Below are positions 17,648 to 27,229 of a stretch of 64,000 nt of DNA, one piece after another. The stretch comes from Anabaena minutissima FACHB-250. GTDB lineage: Bacteria > Cyanobacteriota > Cyanobacteriia > Cyanobacteriales > Nostocaceae. Position 1 is the stretch's first letter; the number at the start of each line of letters is the position of its first letter. The stretch lies in NCBI RefSeq assembly GCF_014697125.1, contig NZ_JACJRG010000001.1, forward strand, positions 533,337 through 597,336. The letters run 5' to 3'. Below the pieces are notes generated by a model. The model was not told where the DNA came from. It ran no database searches and was given only the letters and a program-made list of their open reading frames with translations. A program made the position numbers and the translations under genes.

Positions 17648-17857
17648 TAAGAGGATGTTTGAAAAGTCTGTTTATTTGAAAAGTCTGTTTAAAGGTTGTT
17701 TGAAAAGTCCCTATTGGTGTAGCAAAATATTTCAGATCCCCCTAAATCCCCCTTAAAAAGGGGGACTTTGATTCTAGTTCCCCCCTTTTTAAGGGGGGTT
17801 AGGGGGGATCAACAAGTGCTTAAAAACACAGCCAACCACTTTTCAAACAACCTCTTA
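17648..17857. mobile_element. MITE-like element, about 210 bp, with 19/20 terminal inverted repeats
   Basis: TAAGAGGATGTTTGAAAAGT at 17648-17667 matches the reverse complement of 17838-17857 at 19 of 20 positions. Each end is bounded by TA, which would fit TA target duplication by an IS630/Tc1-type transposase. Inside are three TTGAAAAGTC repeats near the left end and a second large inverted repeat at 17735-17810 (GATCCCCCTAAATCCCCCTT facing AAGGGGGGTTAGGGGGGATC). It carries no gene. Confidence 0.75.
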
Positions 17858-17902
17858 CGCTCTGCTCCAGTCAGAATGACATTTTTATTTGTCATGATGA
17901 TT

Positions 17903-19507
17903 TTATCTCTTCAAAAATCGCTGACGCATCCGCAGAGCAAAACTATTCACCTCCGGTATCTTCATAACTGAAACGATCGCAGCAAATACCAAAATCCCCA
18001 CTAACCCAGATACGCACAACTGCAACAGTTGAATGATTAAACCCTGCGTACCCAATAACTTCTGAGTTCCCACCAAGGTAGCAAAGCTAGCCACACCCGC
18101 TACCACACTACCAGCCGTCAACCCTAAAATTGGTACACTCCACTCACGTAACGGTAAACCATTGAGGCGACGATTAAGCAGCCATAACAGCATCAACATT
18201 GAACTACAATTTACACCGACTGTAGCTAGCACCAAACCAGGCGCACCAAAAGGCTTCACCAAAATCCAATCTAGGGAAGCATTCAAAATAATATTAAAGG
18301 TACTGATACGGAAAGGTGTCTGTCCATCACCCAAAGCATAAAATACCCGTACCAAAACATCACGCCCCAAATACGCAAACATCCCAATCCCGTAGGAAAT
18401 AAGTAGTGATGAAACTAACTGCGTAGCCTCCTGTTTAAACGCACCACGTTCATACACCACCTGCACAATCGGCACAGACAACGCCACCATCAACGCCCCC
18501 AAAGGTAGCATTGTCACAGCAGTGAGTAATAACCCCTGACGAATGCGTAACTTTAAGTCTGGCCAGTTTTCTGGTTCGGCAAGTTTAGCGAAAATGGGTA
18601 ATAGGGGCAACAAAATTATATTAGAAATAATCCCCAAGGGAGTCTGTACTAATAAATTGGCATAGTTGAAACCAGCCGCCGCCCCCTGAATGGGACTAGC
18701 AAAATACAAGTCAGTCGCCACATTAATTGGCATCATCCCGGAAGAAACCGTTGCTGGAGTCATGATTCTAATCACTTCCTGAACTCCAGGGGATTTAAAA
18801 TCAAACCTGAGCTTTAATGTACCGAGTCCTAACCGCCACTGTACAATTAACTGCACCACCCATTGAAGAATAGCCCCAGCTAAAGTTCCCCAAGCCAATA
18901 CCATCCCACCGATGAGAGCGTATTCTGGCTTAATGATGTCTTTGCCATACTGCAAAGCCAACACACCAATACCAATCACCACCGTCACACTAGATAACAG
19001 TGGACTAATGGAAAGTAACCAATATTGATTAGCAGCGTTGAGAGTGCCAAAACCAATGCCAATCAATCCAGCAAATAAAGCCATCGGGGCCATAATTTGC
19101 AGTTGTTCAATAGCGATCGCTCTAGTTTTGGCATCCAAACCATAACCGACAATATCAACAATATTACCAGCAAAGACAATTTGCGCGATCGTCACCAGCA
19201 ATAACACACCCCCCACCAAAGTCGTCACCGTTTCCACCAGGGGGGCTGCTTCCTCTTTTTTACGCTTGGCTAAAACACTGATAATTGCACTATGTAACGG
19301 CCCGTTCACACCCCCTAGCAATACCAATAAAAATCCAGGGATGACATAGGCGTAACTATAAGCAGTAGCAGCCGCACCGACACCAAAAGCAGCAGCTACT
19401 GCTTGCTGTCTGATTAAACCGAATATTTTACTAATTAACGTGGCTGCGGCAACAATGCCCGCAATCCCAGCGAAAGAACGAGAGGGTTTTTGGTCTTGAT
19501 TGCTCAC
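17903..19507 (-). CDS. murJ: Lipid II flippase MurJ
   Basis: A 534-residue MOP-superfamily membrane protein with about 14 hydrophobic helices. It translocates lipid-linked peptidoglycan precursor across the inner membrane. The N-terminal GIAGIVAAATLISKIFGLIR and the LGRDVLVRVFYALGDGQTPF segment are characteristic of MurJ/MviN. It starts at GTG 19507. It stands alone, facing a MITE-like element beyond its 3' end. Confidence 0.92.
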   Translation of the reverse strand: MSNQDQKPSRSFAGIAGIVAAATLISKIFGLIRQQAVAAAFGVGAAATAYSYAYVIPGFLLVLLGGVNGPLHSAIISVLAKRKKEEAAPLVETVTTLVGGVLLLVTIAQIVFAGNIVDIVGYGLDAKTRAIAIEQLQIMAPMALFAGLIGIGFGTLNAANQYWLLSISPLLSSVTVVIGIGVLALQYGKDIIKPEYALIGGMVLAWGTLAGAILQWVVQLIVQWRLGLGTLKLRFDFKSPGVQEVIRIMTPATVSSGMMPINVATDLYFASPIQGAAAGFNYANLLVQTPLGIISNIILLPLLPIFAKLAEPENWPDLKLRIRQGLLLTAVTMLPLGALMVALSVPIVQVVYERGAFKQEATQLVSSLLISYGIGMFAYLGRDVLVRVFYALGDGQTPFRISTFNIILNASLDWILVKPFGAPGLVLATVGVNCSSMLMLLWLLNRRLNGLPLREWSVPILGLTAGSVVAGVASFATLVGTQKLLGTQGLIIQLLQLCVSGLVGILVFAAIVSVMKIPEVNSFALRMRQRFLKR

Positions 19508-19803
19508 AAATAATACCCGACAACTCTTGCAGACTGCATACCTGAGTAAATTAAACCGGAAATTTTCCAGTCTGTCAGGCTAATTTTACGTGAAATTTCT
19601 TCCGTGTGTATCACTAGCCAAAAATGGGAAATATAAAGATGTCTATATTTGAAATTGGTTATACCCCAAAAACTATCCTGTATAGACGCAATTCATTGCA
19701 TCTTTAAAAACCAATTATCTACTCAGTATTTTACCAGTATTCCCATCCGGTAAGATTGGGTATAAAAAAAACACCCATCACAAAATATACAAAACTTGCT
19801 GCT

Positions 19804-22800
19804 ATGGAATCTCCTGCAAATCATCTTTTATTATCCAGCACTCAACTACAAGAGCAATTAGAGCAACAAAAAACCCTAGCCAGGGTAATTGGGAGAATTC
19901 GGGAATCTCTAGACTTAGAAACAATTCTCAAAATCACTGTCCAAGAAGTACGCCAGTTGTTAAATACTGACCGCGTTGCCGTTTTTCAATTTGACCCTCA
20001 ACAAGACTGGGCAGGAGAATTTATTGCTGAAGATGTTGCACCAGATTGGGTATCAGCCATGTCAGCCAAAGTCTACGACCACTGTTTTGGCACACAATTT
20101 GCGGCTCATTATCAACAGGGAAGAGTGCAAGCAGTTGCAGATATTTACACCGCCGGACTTAATGATTGTCATATAGAAATTCTCAGTAAATTTCAAGTAC
20201 GTGCTAACCTGATTGTTCCTTTGTTAAGAGATCGGGATTTATGGGGATTAATTTGTATTCATCAATGTAGAGAAACTCGCCAATGGCAAGAATCAGAAAT
20301 TGAATTTGTTCGCCAAATTGCTGACCATCTAACTATTGCTATTCAACAAGCCAAGCATCTCCAAGAAGTCCAATTACAAGCTGTAAAATTAGCGCAAGCA
20401 GCCCAGCGAGATCAAGTAATTTTTCAAATTGTTGATCAAATTCGCCCATCCCTAGATATTGAAACCATCTTTCACAGCACAACGCAAGAAATTCGGCAGT
20501 TACTCCAAGCTGACCGAGTGGCCATATTTCGCTTTAATCCTGATTGGAGTGGTAACTTTGTCGCAGAATCTTTCGCTGATGGGTGGACACCTTTGGTAAG
20601 TGTGTTACCTGTAATTAATGATACGTATTTACAACACAACCAAGGGGGACGTTACGCTCACAATGAGACATTTACTGCAAATGACATTTATCAAGCTGGA
20701 TTAAGTGAATGTCATGTTGTCTTATTGGAACAATTTCAGGCAAAAGCCTTTGCTACTGCGCCAATTCTTCAAGGCGATCAACTCTGGGGAGTTATCGCTG
20801 CTTACCAAAATTCTGCTTCTAGACAGTGGCAAGCTTATGAAATTGAATCTTTAAGTAAAATCGGTACACAAATTGGTGTAGCGTTGCGCCACCACGAGTT
20901 ACTAGCACAAGCTCATTACCAAGCCGAACAACAAAAGACCTTAACTGGTGTAATTACTCGGATTCGCAAATCCCTAGATTTAGAAACCATCTTTCAGACT
21001 AGTGTCACCGAAGTCAGGCAAATGCTACAAGCAGACAGAGTAGCAATTTTCCAATTTGACCCTCAACAAGACTGGGCAGGAGAATTTATTTCGGAAGATG
21101 TAGCGACTGGTTGGAACTCAATCATAGCTGCCAAAGTCTATGACCACTGTTTTGGGGAACAATTTGCAGCCAATTATCAACAAGGTCGGGTGCAGGCTGT
21201 GGCGGATATCTACGACGCACAATTGAGTGACTGTCATACTGAGATTCTGGGCAAATTTCAAGTCAGAGCTAATTTGGTAGTACCACTGGTGAAACAAGGT
21301 AATTTATGGGGTTTATTGTGCGTTCACCAATGCAACCAGCCCAGAATTTGGCAGCCTTCAGAAATTGAATTTGTCAGCCAAATTGCCGAAAACCTGGGAG
21401 TAGCCCTACAACATAACAAGCTGTTATTAGCAGCCCAATACCAAGCAGAGCAACAAAAGACATTAACTAGCGTCATTACCCGGATTCGTGAATCTCTAGA
21501 TTTAGAGACAATTTTTCAAACTTCTGTCAGCGAGGTACGACAACTGCTGCAAGCTGATCGTGTGGGAGTCTTCCTGTTTGACAAGCAAACCAATTGGGAA
21601 GGAGAATTTGTCTATGAAGATGTAGCTGATGGCTGGAATTCGGCAATAGCAGAAAAAGTTTATGACTACTGCTTTGGTCAAAGCTTTGCCTCACTTTATA
21701 CTCAAGGTCGAGTGAATGCGATCGCTGACATTTATCAAGGAAGTTTTCCAGCCTGCTACATCCACATTCTAGAACGATTTCAAGTGCGTGCCAATCTAGT
21801 CGCACCGCTTTTAAAAGAAGGTGAACTTTGGGGCTTACTCTGCATTCACCAATGTAAAGCCACGCGCCACTGGCAATCCTCAGAAATTGAATTTGTCAGC
21901 CAAATAGCCGAACAACTGGGAGTCGCTTTAAAACAGGATTCTTATTTAAACCAAGTTCAAACCCAAGCCGTCCAGTTAGCAGAAGCTAACGAGAGAGAAA
22001 AAGCAATGGAGAGGCAAGAATTACTGGCTGCAACCATTGATAAAATTCGTCAATCCCTTGATATCAAAACTATTTTTAGAACTACTACCCAAGCTGTCCG
22101 TGAGTTGTTAGAAGTAGAACGAGTCGCTATATATCGCTTTAACTCTGATTGGAGTGGTAAATTTGTGGCTGATTCCTTCAAAGATGGCTGGAAACCCATT
22201 ACACAAATTCAACCAATAGTTTTAGAAACCTTTGAAGACACACACGAAGATGATAAGTTACCCCGCAATGAAACTTTTGTTCCCATTCGCCAAGGAGAAC
22301 AATTATGGGGATTATTGGTGGCTTATCAAAACTCGCAGCCCCGCTATTGGAAAGATGAAGAAACAAACTTATTAGCTCAAGTAGGTGTGCAGTTAGGAAT
22401 TGCTATTCAGCAAGGAGAATTACTTGAACAAACTAAACGTCAAACTCTAGAACTTACTCAAGCTTTGTATGAATTAAAACAGACCCAATCTCGATTAATT
22501 CAGGGAGAGAAAATGGCAGGTTTAGGACAATTACTTGCTGGTGTCGCCCACGAAATTAACAATCCTGTCAGTTTTATTTTTGGTAATCTGATCCATTTAA
22601 ATGAATATACGCAAGAACTTTTAAATGTATTGCAGCTCTACCGTCAACATGAGTCCAACTTTCCAGATATCCAAGCAAAAGTCAAAAAAATAGATTTAGA
22701 ATTTATCATCGAAGACTTACCCAAAACGCTAGATTCGATGAAAATAGGTGCGGAAAGGATTAATCAGATTGTACTGTCCTTAAGAACTTTCTCTCGTACT

Positions 22801-23334
22801 GATGAAGCCGAATTGAAATCAGTAGATATTCATGAAGGATTAGATAGTACCTTGCTAATTTTAGGGCATCGCCTCAAAAATAATAATCAACGCCCACCTA
22901 TTGAACTTGTGAAAGAATATGGCAACTTACCTTTAATGGAATGCTACCCTGCACAACTTAATCAAGTATTTATGAATCTTATATGTAATAGCATTGACGC
23001 ATTGGAGGAAAAATTTAAAACTATATGGCACAAGTATTTAGACTCATCAAAAAGCTGCCCCAAAGTACCTTTAATTATTTGGATCAGCACGAAAACTGCG
23101 GATAACCAAGTTACTATTAAAATAGCTGACAATGGTTTTGGAATACCAAAAGAATTAACTGCAAATATTTTTGATCCCTTCTTTACTACCAAAGAACCAG
23201 GTAAAGGGACAGGTTTAGGTTTGTCTATCAGCCATCAAATAGTTGTAGAAAAACACCACGGTCAAATCAAGTGTTTGTCCACCCCAGGAGAAGGAACAGA
23301 ATTCTTAATTGAACTTCCCTGTCCTAGTAAGTAG
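19804..23334 (+). CDS. Five-GAF histidine kinase with DXCF-type cyanobacteriochrome GAF domains
   Basis: 1176 residues from the ATG at 19804; the frame extends to a TTG at 19756. Five GAF domains (about 15-190, 210-365, 375-545, 550-725, 740-885) precede a short coiled coil, an H-box GVAHEINNP (His916) and an ATPase domain ([17 protein letters not shown]). GAF1, 3 and 4 carry DHCF/DYCF and a downstream CH or CY: Cys94/Cys122, Cys449/Cys477, Cys623/Cys651, each pair 28 apart. This is the DXCF cyanobacteriochrome arrangement that binds phycocyanobilin or phycoviolobilin. GAF2 keeps only the CH (Cys303). GAF5 is shortened and lacks both. It is probably a cytoplasmic photosensor kinase; no response regulator is adjacent. 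Confidence 0.85.
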   Translation: MESPANHLLLSSTQLQEQLEQQKTLARVIGRIRESLDLETILKITVQEVRQLLNTDRVAVFQFDPQQDWAGEFIAEDVAPDWVSAMSAKVYDHCFGTQFAAHYQQGRVQAVADIYTAGLNDCHIEILSKFQVRANLIVPLLRDRDLWGLICIHQCRETRQWQESEIEFVRQIADHLTIAIQQAKHLQEVQLQAVKLAQAAQRDQVIFQIVDQIRPSLDIETIFHSTTQEIRQLLQADRVAIFRFNPDWSGNFVAESFADGWTPLVSVLPVINDTYLQHNQGGRYAHNETFTANDIYQAGLSECHVVLLEQFQAKAFATAPILQGDQLWGVIAAYQNSASRQWQAYEIESLSKIGTQIGVALRHHELLAQAHYQAEQQKTLTGVITRIRKSLDLETIFQTSVTEVRQMLQADRVAIFQFDPQQDWAGEFISEDVATGWNSIIAAKVYDHCFGEQFAANYQQGRVQAVADIYDAQLSDCHTEILGKFQVRANLVVPLVKQGNLWGLLCVHQCNQPRIWQPSEIEFVSQIAENLGVALQHNKLLLAAQYQAEQQKTLTSVITRIRESLDLETIFQTSVSEVRQLLQADRVGVFLFDKQTNWEGEFVYEDVADGWNSAIAEKVYDYCFGQSFASLYTQGRVNAIADIYQGSFPACYIHILERFQVRANLVAPLLKEGELWGLLCIHQCKATRHWQSSEIEFVSQIAEQLGVALKQDSYLNQVQTQAVQLAEANEREKAMERQELLAATIDKIRQSLDIKTIFRTTTQAVRELLEVERVAIYRFNSDWSGKFVADSFKDGWKPITQIQPIVLETFEDTHEDDKLPRNETFVPIRQGEQLWGLLVAYQNSQPRYWKDEETNLLAQVGVQLGIAIQQGELLEQTKRQTLELTQALYELKQTQSRLIQGEKMAGLGQLLAGVAHEINNPVSFIFGNLIHLNEYTQELLNVLQLYRQHESNFPDIQAKVKKIDLEFIIEDLPKTLDSMKIGAERINQIVLSLRTFSRTDEAELKSVDIHEGLDSTLLILGHRLKNNNQRPPIELVKEYGNLPLMECYPAQLNQVFMNLICNSIDALEEKFKTIWHKYLDSSKSCPKVPLIIWISTKTADNQVTIKIADNGFGIPKELTANIFDPFFTTKEPGKGTGLGLSISHQIVVEKHHGQIKCLSTPGEGTEFLIELPCPSK

Positions 23335-23362
23335 GTAGAATAGGGTAAATAATTAAAGGTCT

Positions 23363-23450
23363 GTAGTAAAAACTTTAGTTCTCTCTGCGTTTGCATAGCG
23401 TGTCGTAGACAGACGCTCCGCGAACAAAAAAGGACTAAAGTCCTTACTAC
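23363..23450. repeat. Imperfect inverted repeat between convergent genes
   Basis: GTAGTAAAAACTTTAGTTCT (23363-23382) faces 23431-23450, whose reverse complement is GTAGTAAGGACTTTAGTCCT. The 48-base centre contains GC-rich dispersed repeat sequence (CGTAGACAGACGCTCCGCG). The inner palindrome AGGACTAAAGTCCT could act as a terminator hairpin for either converging gene. The remainder of 23335-23640 shows nothing else. Confidence 0.65.
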
Positions 23451-23640
23451 GAAATCAATCATAGTTTTTTACATTACTTAACATAGTTTGGTTTTTTCCA
23501 GTCGTTCTACTGAGGTGGGTCGAATTAGATGTAGAAGTAGGTTAACATCGATTAATCCATGCTGTTCAAGGGAATTCACATCTTACAAATAATTACGCTT
23601 TCCTACTTAAGTGAATATTTTTAGATCAAGTTGTTTTTAC

Positions 23641-24147
23641 TCAGCGACAACCTAAACTCTCGCGTGTAGAAATACCAGTCAAAGAATTTACCCCATCGGC
23701 TCTTTCGCACATCAAAGATACTTGATAGCGGTCTATGATAGCGTCTGTAAAATCAGCCCCAGTAATATCAGCATCATAAAAACGGCTGCGAATTAAAGTA
23801 GCTTCCGTGAAAATGGCATTTTTTAAATTTGCACCATCTAAAGTCACCCGATCTACCAAAGCACCTGTTAAATTCGCGCCTTCTAAATTAGCTTTTAATA
23901 ACACACCCTTAGTCAGAACAGCGTTAGTTAAATTTGCACCTTGGAAATTCGTACCCCGCATTTCCGCCGCCACAAAAGTTACACCTTTTAAATCAGTGTT
24001 AGTAAAATCACGATTTTCCAGATTGGTATTGCTGTAATTAATTGTATTAACTTGAGCAAAAGCTGGCTTGGGATTGATGATGATCCAAAACCAAGCCAGC
24101 AGCAAAATTAGAATTAAACTAAATAATCTCAGCCAAATCTTCTTCAT
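23641..24147 (-). CDS. Pentapeptide-repeat protein with N-terminal signal/anchor
   Basis: 168 residues. The N-terminal hydrophobic segment (about 5-25, [19 protein letters not shown]) directs export or anchors it in a membrane. About 15 A(N/D)LXX-type pentapeptides follow ([20 protein letters not shown]), forming a right-handed quadrilateral beta helix. Two cysteines in the tail may pair. Such proteins occur in cyanobacterial lumen and periplasm; the role here is unknown. ATG 24147 is preferred over the adjacent TTG at 24150. Confidence 0.8.
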   Translation of the reverse strand: MKKIWLRLFSLILILLLAWFWIIINPKPAFAQVNTINYSNTNLENRDFTNTDLKGVTFVAAEMRGTNFQGANLTNAVLTKGVLLKANLEGANLTGALVDRVTLDGANLKNAIFTEATLIRSRFYDADITGADFTDAIIDRYQVSLMCERADGVNSLTGISTRESLGCR

Positions 24148-24252
24148 CAATCCCAGTCCTGAGTTGCGTTAGCGGTAGCGCGGCGTTTAGCCGGTCTTGA
24201 GTTCCGAGTTAAAAATTAAGAGTGATAAGTGAATTATAGAGAATTCCTTCTT

Positions 24253-24324
24253 ACTCAGCACTCAGCACTCAGCACTCAGCACTACTCACTACTCACTACT
24301 CAGCACTCAGCACTACTCACTACT
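24253..24324. repeat. Heptanucleotide tandem repeat (ACTCAGC/ACTACTC)
   Basis: About ten tandem 7-mers, ACTCAGC drifting to ACTACTC and back, lie immediately after the stop of the LCP gene on the minus strand. Typical short tandem repeat of heterocystous cyanobacteria. Confidence 0.85.
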
Positions 24325-25843
24325 TCCAATCCTTCCCAATGCGGATTGTGATGTCTGATTCTAAATCCCCTGTGGATTTAACTTCAACTAAACCCAATCC
24401 TAAGATTTTTTGGAGGTCAATTGCTGCCGAGCGATCGCCTCTTTGCACAATAATTTGGGTTTGGCGTTGGGTATCAGGCCAAGTTGGGACGGTGTAAATA
24501 TTTGTAAAGCCTTTCTGTTTCAAGTAAGCAATAACTTTTTCAGTTAGCTGAGGTTGATTAGAAGCATTTTGAATAGCAATTTTGAGCTTAGAAACTGGTC
24601 GTGAATCTGGCTTCAGACCAGGTATATCTACGCCTACATAATTATTCAATAGATTTTGTTGTCCGTTCAGATTCAGCCAATAGCTATTAGGGTCTTTACT
24701 AAATTTGCTGAATGTACCAGGTAACATGGCCATTTGGAAATTATCCCGTTCTAAGTTCACGGAAAAATTCACCAAAGCCATCATTTCTTCTATCTTCAAA
24801 TTTGTATCAAAATATTTCCGCATCAGCCGGGTTAATTGGGGTAATCGGGGTAAGACAGTAGGACTAGTAAGCCTTCGCAGCAATGCGGTCACTAGTGCTT
24901 GTTGTCGTTGTACCCTAGGTAAATCCCCTAAACCTTCTTCTCGGTAACGAGCAAACACTTCTGCTTGTTCGCCGTTGAGAGTTTGCCAGCCACTAACTAA
25001 ACTTATCGTTGATCCACTGCTGGGGTCTTGATATGACATGGCTGTGGGGACAAAAACTTCTACCCCACCCAACTGATCAACTAATTGCCTTAAACCACTA
25101 GTAGAAATACGGATATAGCGGTCAATTCGGGCATTATTAAGAGTCCGGCTGACTGTCCGTGCTGCTAAAACTGGCCCTCCTTTAGTATTAGCTTCAGACA
25201 CCCTATTTAATCCCTGTTCTGGGATAGCAATCATGGTATCGCTAGGAATTGACAGTACCCGCATGGTTTTACTGCTGGGGTTGATTCTGGTTAGGAGCAT
25301 GGTATCGCTATTGCCAGAAAAGCTTTCCGGTGAGCCATCGACTGCACCTTTAACTGGCTCAATCCCCATAATCAGAATATTCATTGGTTTAGATATCTGA
25401 TATTGGGAAATTTTGCTCCACAGTTCCCCAGGTAGCGGTGTTTTTTGCTCATCTTGACCAGCAAATCCCAATTCTTCGTCTGTGCGGTCTAGGTTACTCC
25501 ATAAAGGAGTCCAAAGTGCCAAAGTGGATACTAATAGACCAGACATAATGATGCCTAGCACAGATGTCAAAATCCACAATAACCAGCGAGGCATTGTCAA
25601 GCCCAACCGATCATACAGCTCATTGGGAATTGCCCCTACAGACAGGGCGACATTGCGAGAACTGTTAGCTGCTTCTTCTTGAGGGATGACTTCCAGGTCT
25701 TTTGCTGATGGCGGTATGACCTGATTATCTATACGTTGTAGTTGTGAAGGTCTGACCTCTAATTCTAAATTCGGTATTTGTTGAGGCGTGACTTGATTTT
25801 CTGACCATTGAACCTGTTTAATCACAATTATCTCCCCACTCAT
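24320..25843 (-). CDS. LytR-CpsA-Psr (LCP) family glycopolymer transferase
   Basis: 507 residues from ATG 25843, which has GGGAG a few bases upstream; the frame extends to 25879. A cytoplasmic Gln/Pro-rich N-terminus precedes one membrane helix (about 85-108). The LCP domain (about 150-345) contains DTMLLTRINP, VLSIPSDT, and EVFARYREEGLGDLPRVQRQQ. A LytR_C domain (about 415-505) ends the protein. LCP enzymes attach polyprenyl-linked glycans to the wall. The usual SIPRD is SIPSD here, replacing an arginine that contacts the pyrophosphate in studied members. Divergently transcribed from a GDP-mannose synthesis gene. Confidence 0.87.
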   Translation of the reverse strand: MSGEIIVIKQVQWSENQVTPQQIPNLELEVRPSQLQRIDNQVIPPSAKDLEVIPQEEAANSSRNVALSVGAIPNELYDRLGLTMPRWLLWILTSVLGIIMSGLLVSTLALWTPLWSNLDRTDEELGFAGQDEQKTPLPGELWSKISQYQISKPMNILIMGIEPVKGAVDGSPESFSGNSDTMLLTRINPSSKTMRVLSIPSDTMIAIPEQGLNRVSEANTKGGPVLAARTVSRTLNNARIDRYIRISTSGLRQLVDQLGGVEVFVPTAMSYQDPSSGSTISLVSGWQTLNGEQAEVFARYREEGLGDLPRVQRQQALVTALLRRLTSPTVLPRLPQLTRLMRKYFDTNLKIEEMMALVNFSVNLERDNFQMAMLPGTFSKFSKDPNSYWLNLNGQQNLLNNYVGVDIPGLKPDSRPVSKLKIAIQNASNQPQLTEKVIAYLKQKGFTNIYTVPTWPDTQRQTQIIVQRGDRSAAIDLQKILGLGLVEVKSTGDLESDITIRIGKDWK

Positions 25844-25941
25844 CCACTCCCTAAAAGTTATGTTAATGCAAGCCACCAAACTTGCCAGTGTCAGACCGCA
25901 CTGTACACTTGAAATGTTCTAGCGTAGGTCTGTATGACAAC

Positions 25942-27006
25942 ATGAGTAGTTCTTTGTTCCCAGTAATCCTGGCAGGTGGTAAAGGTGAGCGTTTTTGGCC
26001 TCTTAGTCGCCAAGACCGACCCAAGCAATTTTTAAGTCTTGATGGTAGCTCTAGAAGTCTCTTACAAGCAACTGCCGATCGACTGCTTTCTTTTGCAGGT
26101 AGTTGGAATGACTTGTGGGTAATTACTTCTAGTCAGCTAGCTACAGGAGTGCGGCAACAATTACCAGAATTGTCATCTCTAAATTTGCTGGCTGAACCGC
26201 AAGGTAGAGATACTGCTGCTGCTGTTGCTTGGACAAGTTTGGAAATTCAAAAACGTTATGGAGACGACGCGATTATCGGCTTTTTTCCCTCTGACCACTG
26301 GATAGCTGACCCACAGGCGTTTAAACGCACATTAGATGCGGCTATCCAATTAGCGGCAAGCACACCAGCGATTGTCACGTTGGGTATTAAGCCTACCTTC
26401 CCATCAACTGGTTACGGCTACATTGAACAAGGCGAACACATTGGTAGCTTTAATGAGTTGCCAGCCTATCACGTCAACCGCTTTACTGAAAAGCCCAACC
26501 GTGAAACAGCAGAAACATTTCTGTCTACGGGAAGATTTAGCTGGAATAGCGGTATGTTCGTGTTTCGGGCTGGTGTTGTTCTCAAGGAACTGTATACCCA
26601 TGCACCAGAAATTATTGAACAAATAGCACAAAAAGGCGTTGATGTCTATCCCCAATTGCCTAAAAAAAGTATAGACTATGCACTCATGGAAAAAACCAAT
26701 CTAGCATATGTTTTACCAGCAGAATTTGGATGGGACGACTTAGGCGACTGGAATGCGATCGAACGCCTCATGAAAAAACCCGAAAATCCCAACGTGGAAC
26801 TTGCTACCCATGTGGGTTTAGATACAAAGGGGGCGATTGTTTATGCTACTAACCCTGAGGATGTAGTTGTTACTATTGGTTTAGAGGACGTGGTAATTGT
26901 GCGCGATCGCAATGTCACCCTCATAGTTAATAAAGAACGCACCCAGGAAATTAAGCAAATCCTCAAAACCCTACAAAGCGATCCCCGATTTACCGACTTG
27001 CTATAA
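25942..27006 (+). CDS. manC: Mannose-1-phosphate guanylyltransferase
   Basis: A 354-residue nucleotidyltransferase making GDP-mannose from mannose-1-phosphate and GTP. The N-terminal FPVILAGGKGERFWPLSR and RPKQFLSL are the GTP-binding signature; FFPSDHWI and the later FTEKP and WNSGMFVFRAG complete the family pattern. The cupin isomerase domain of bifunctional enzymes is absent. ATG 25942 starts directly before the fold; the frame extends to 25882. It shares a roughly 98-base divergent promoter region with the LCP gene, which suggests joint use in envelope glycan synthesis. Confidence 0.9.
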   Translation: MSSSLFPVILAGGKGERFWPLSRQDRPKQFLSLDGSSRSLLQATADRLLSFAGSWNDLWVITSSQLATGVRQQLPELSSLNLLAEPQGRDTAAAVAWTSLEIQKRYGDDAIIGFFPSDHWIADPQAFKRTLDAAIQLAASTPAIVTLGIKPTFPSTGYGYIEQGEHIGSFNELPAYHVNRFTEKPNRETAETFLSTGRFSWNSGMFVFRAGVVLKELYTHAPEIIEQIAQKGVDVYPQLPKKSIDYALMEKTNLAYVLPAEFGWDDLGDWNAIERLMKKPENPNVELATHVGLDTKGAIVYATNPEDVVVTIGLEDVVIVRDRNVTLIVNKERTQEIKQILKTLQSDPRFTDLL

Positions 27007-27229
27007 CTCTTATTGTATAAAACTTAAAACCCCTGGCAGATGCGTAAAACTATTGCCCGTATTATAACTTGACTGTCTGTGCTGTCAAAAGGGCAGGGGG
27101 TTGGAGGGACAAAGAATACAAGGGAGACAAGAGAAAATCTTTTCTTAATCCCTTGTCTCCAATCCCCGTCTCTAAAAATTATTTAATTTTGAATTTTGAA
27201 TTTTGAATTAATTTATCCCCCATCCCAAA

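Noticed and set aside
24253..24324. Repeat array considered as a CRISPR
   Set aside because: Units are contiguous 7-mers with no spacers; it is a heptanucleotide tandem repeat, as are the arrays at 11515, 33790 and 55318.
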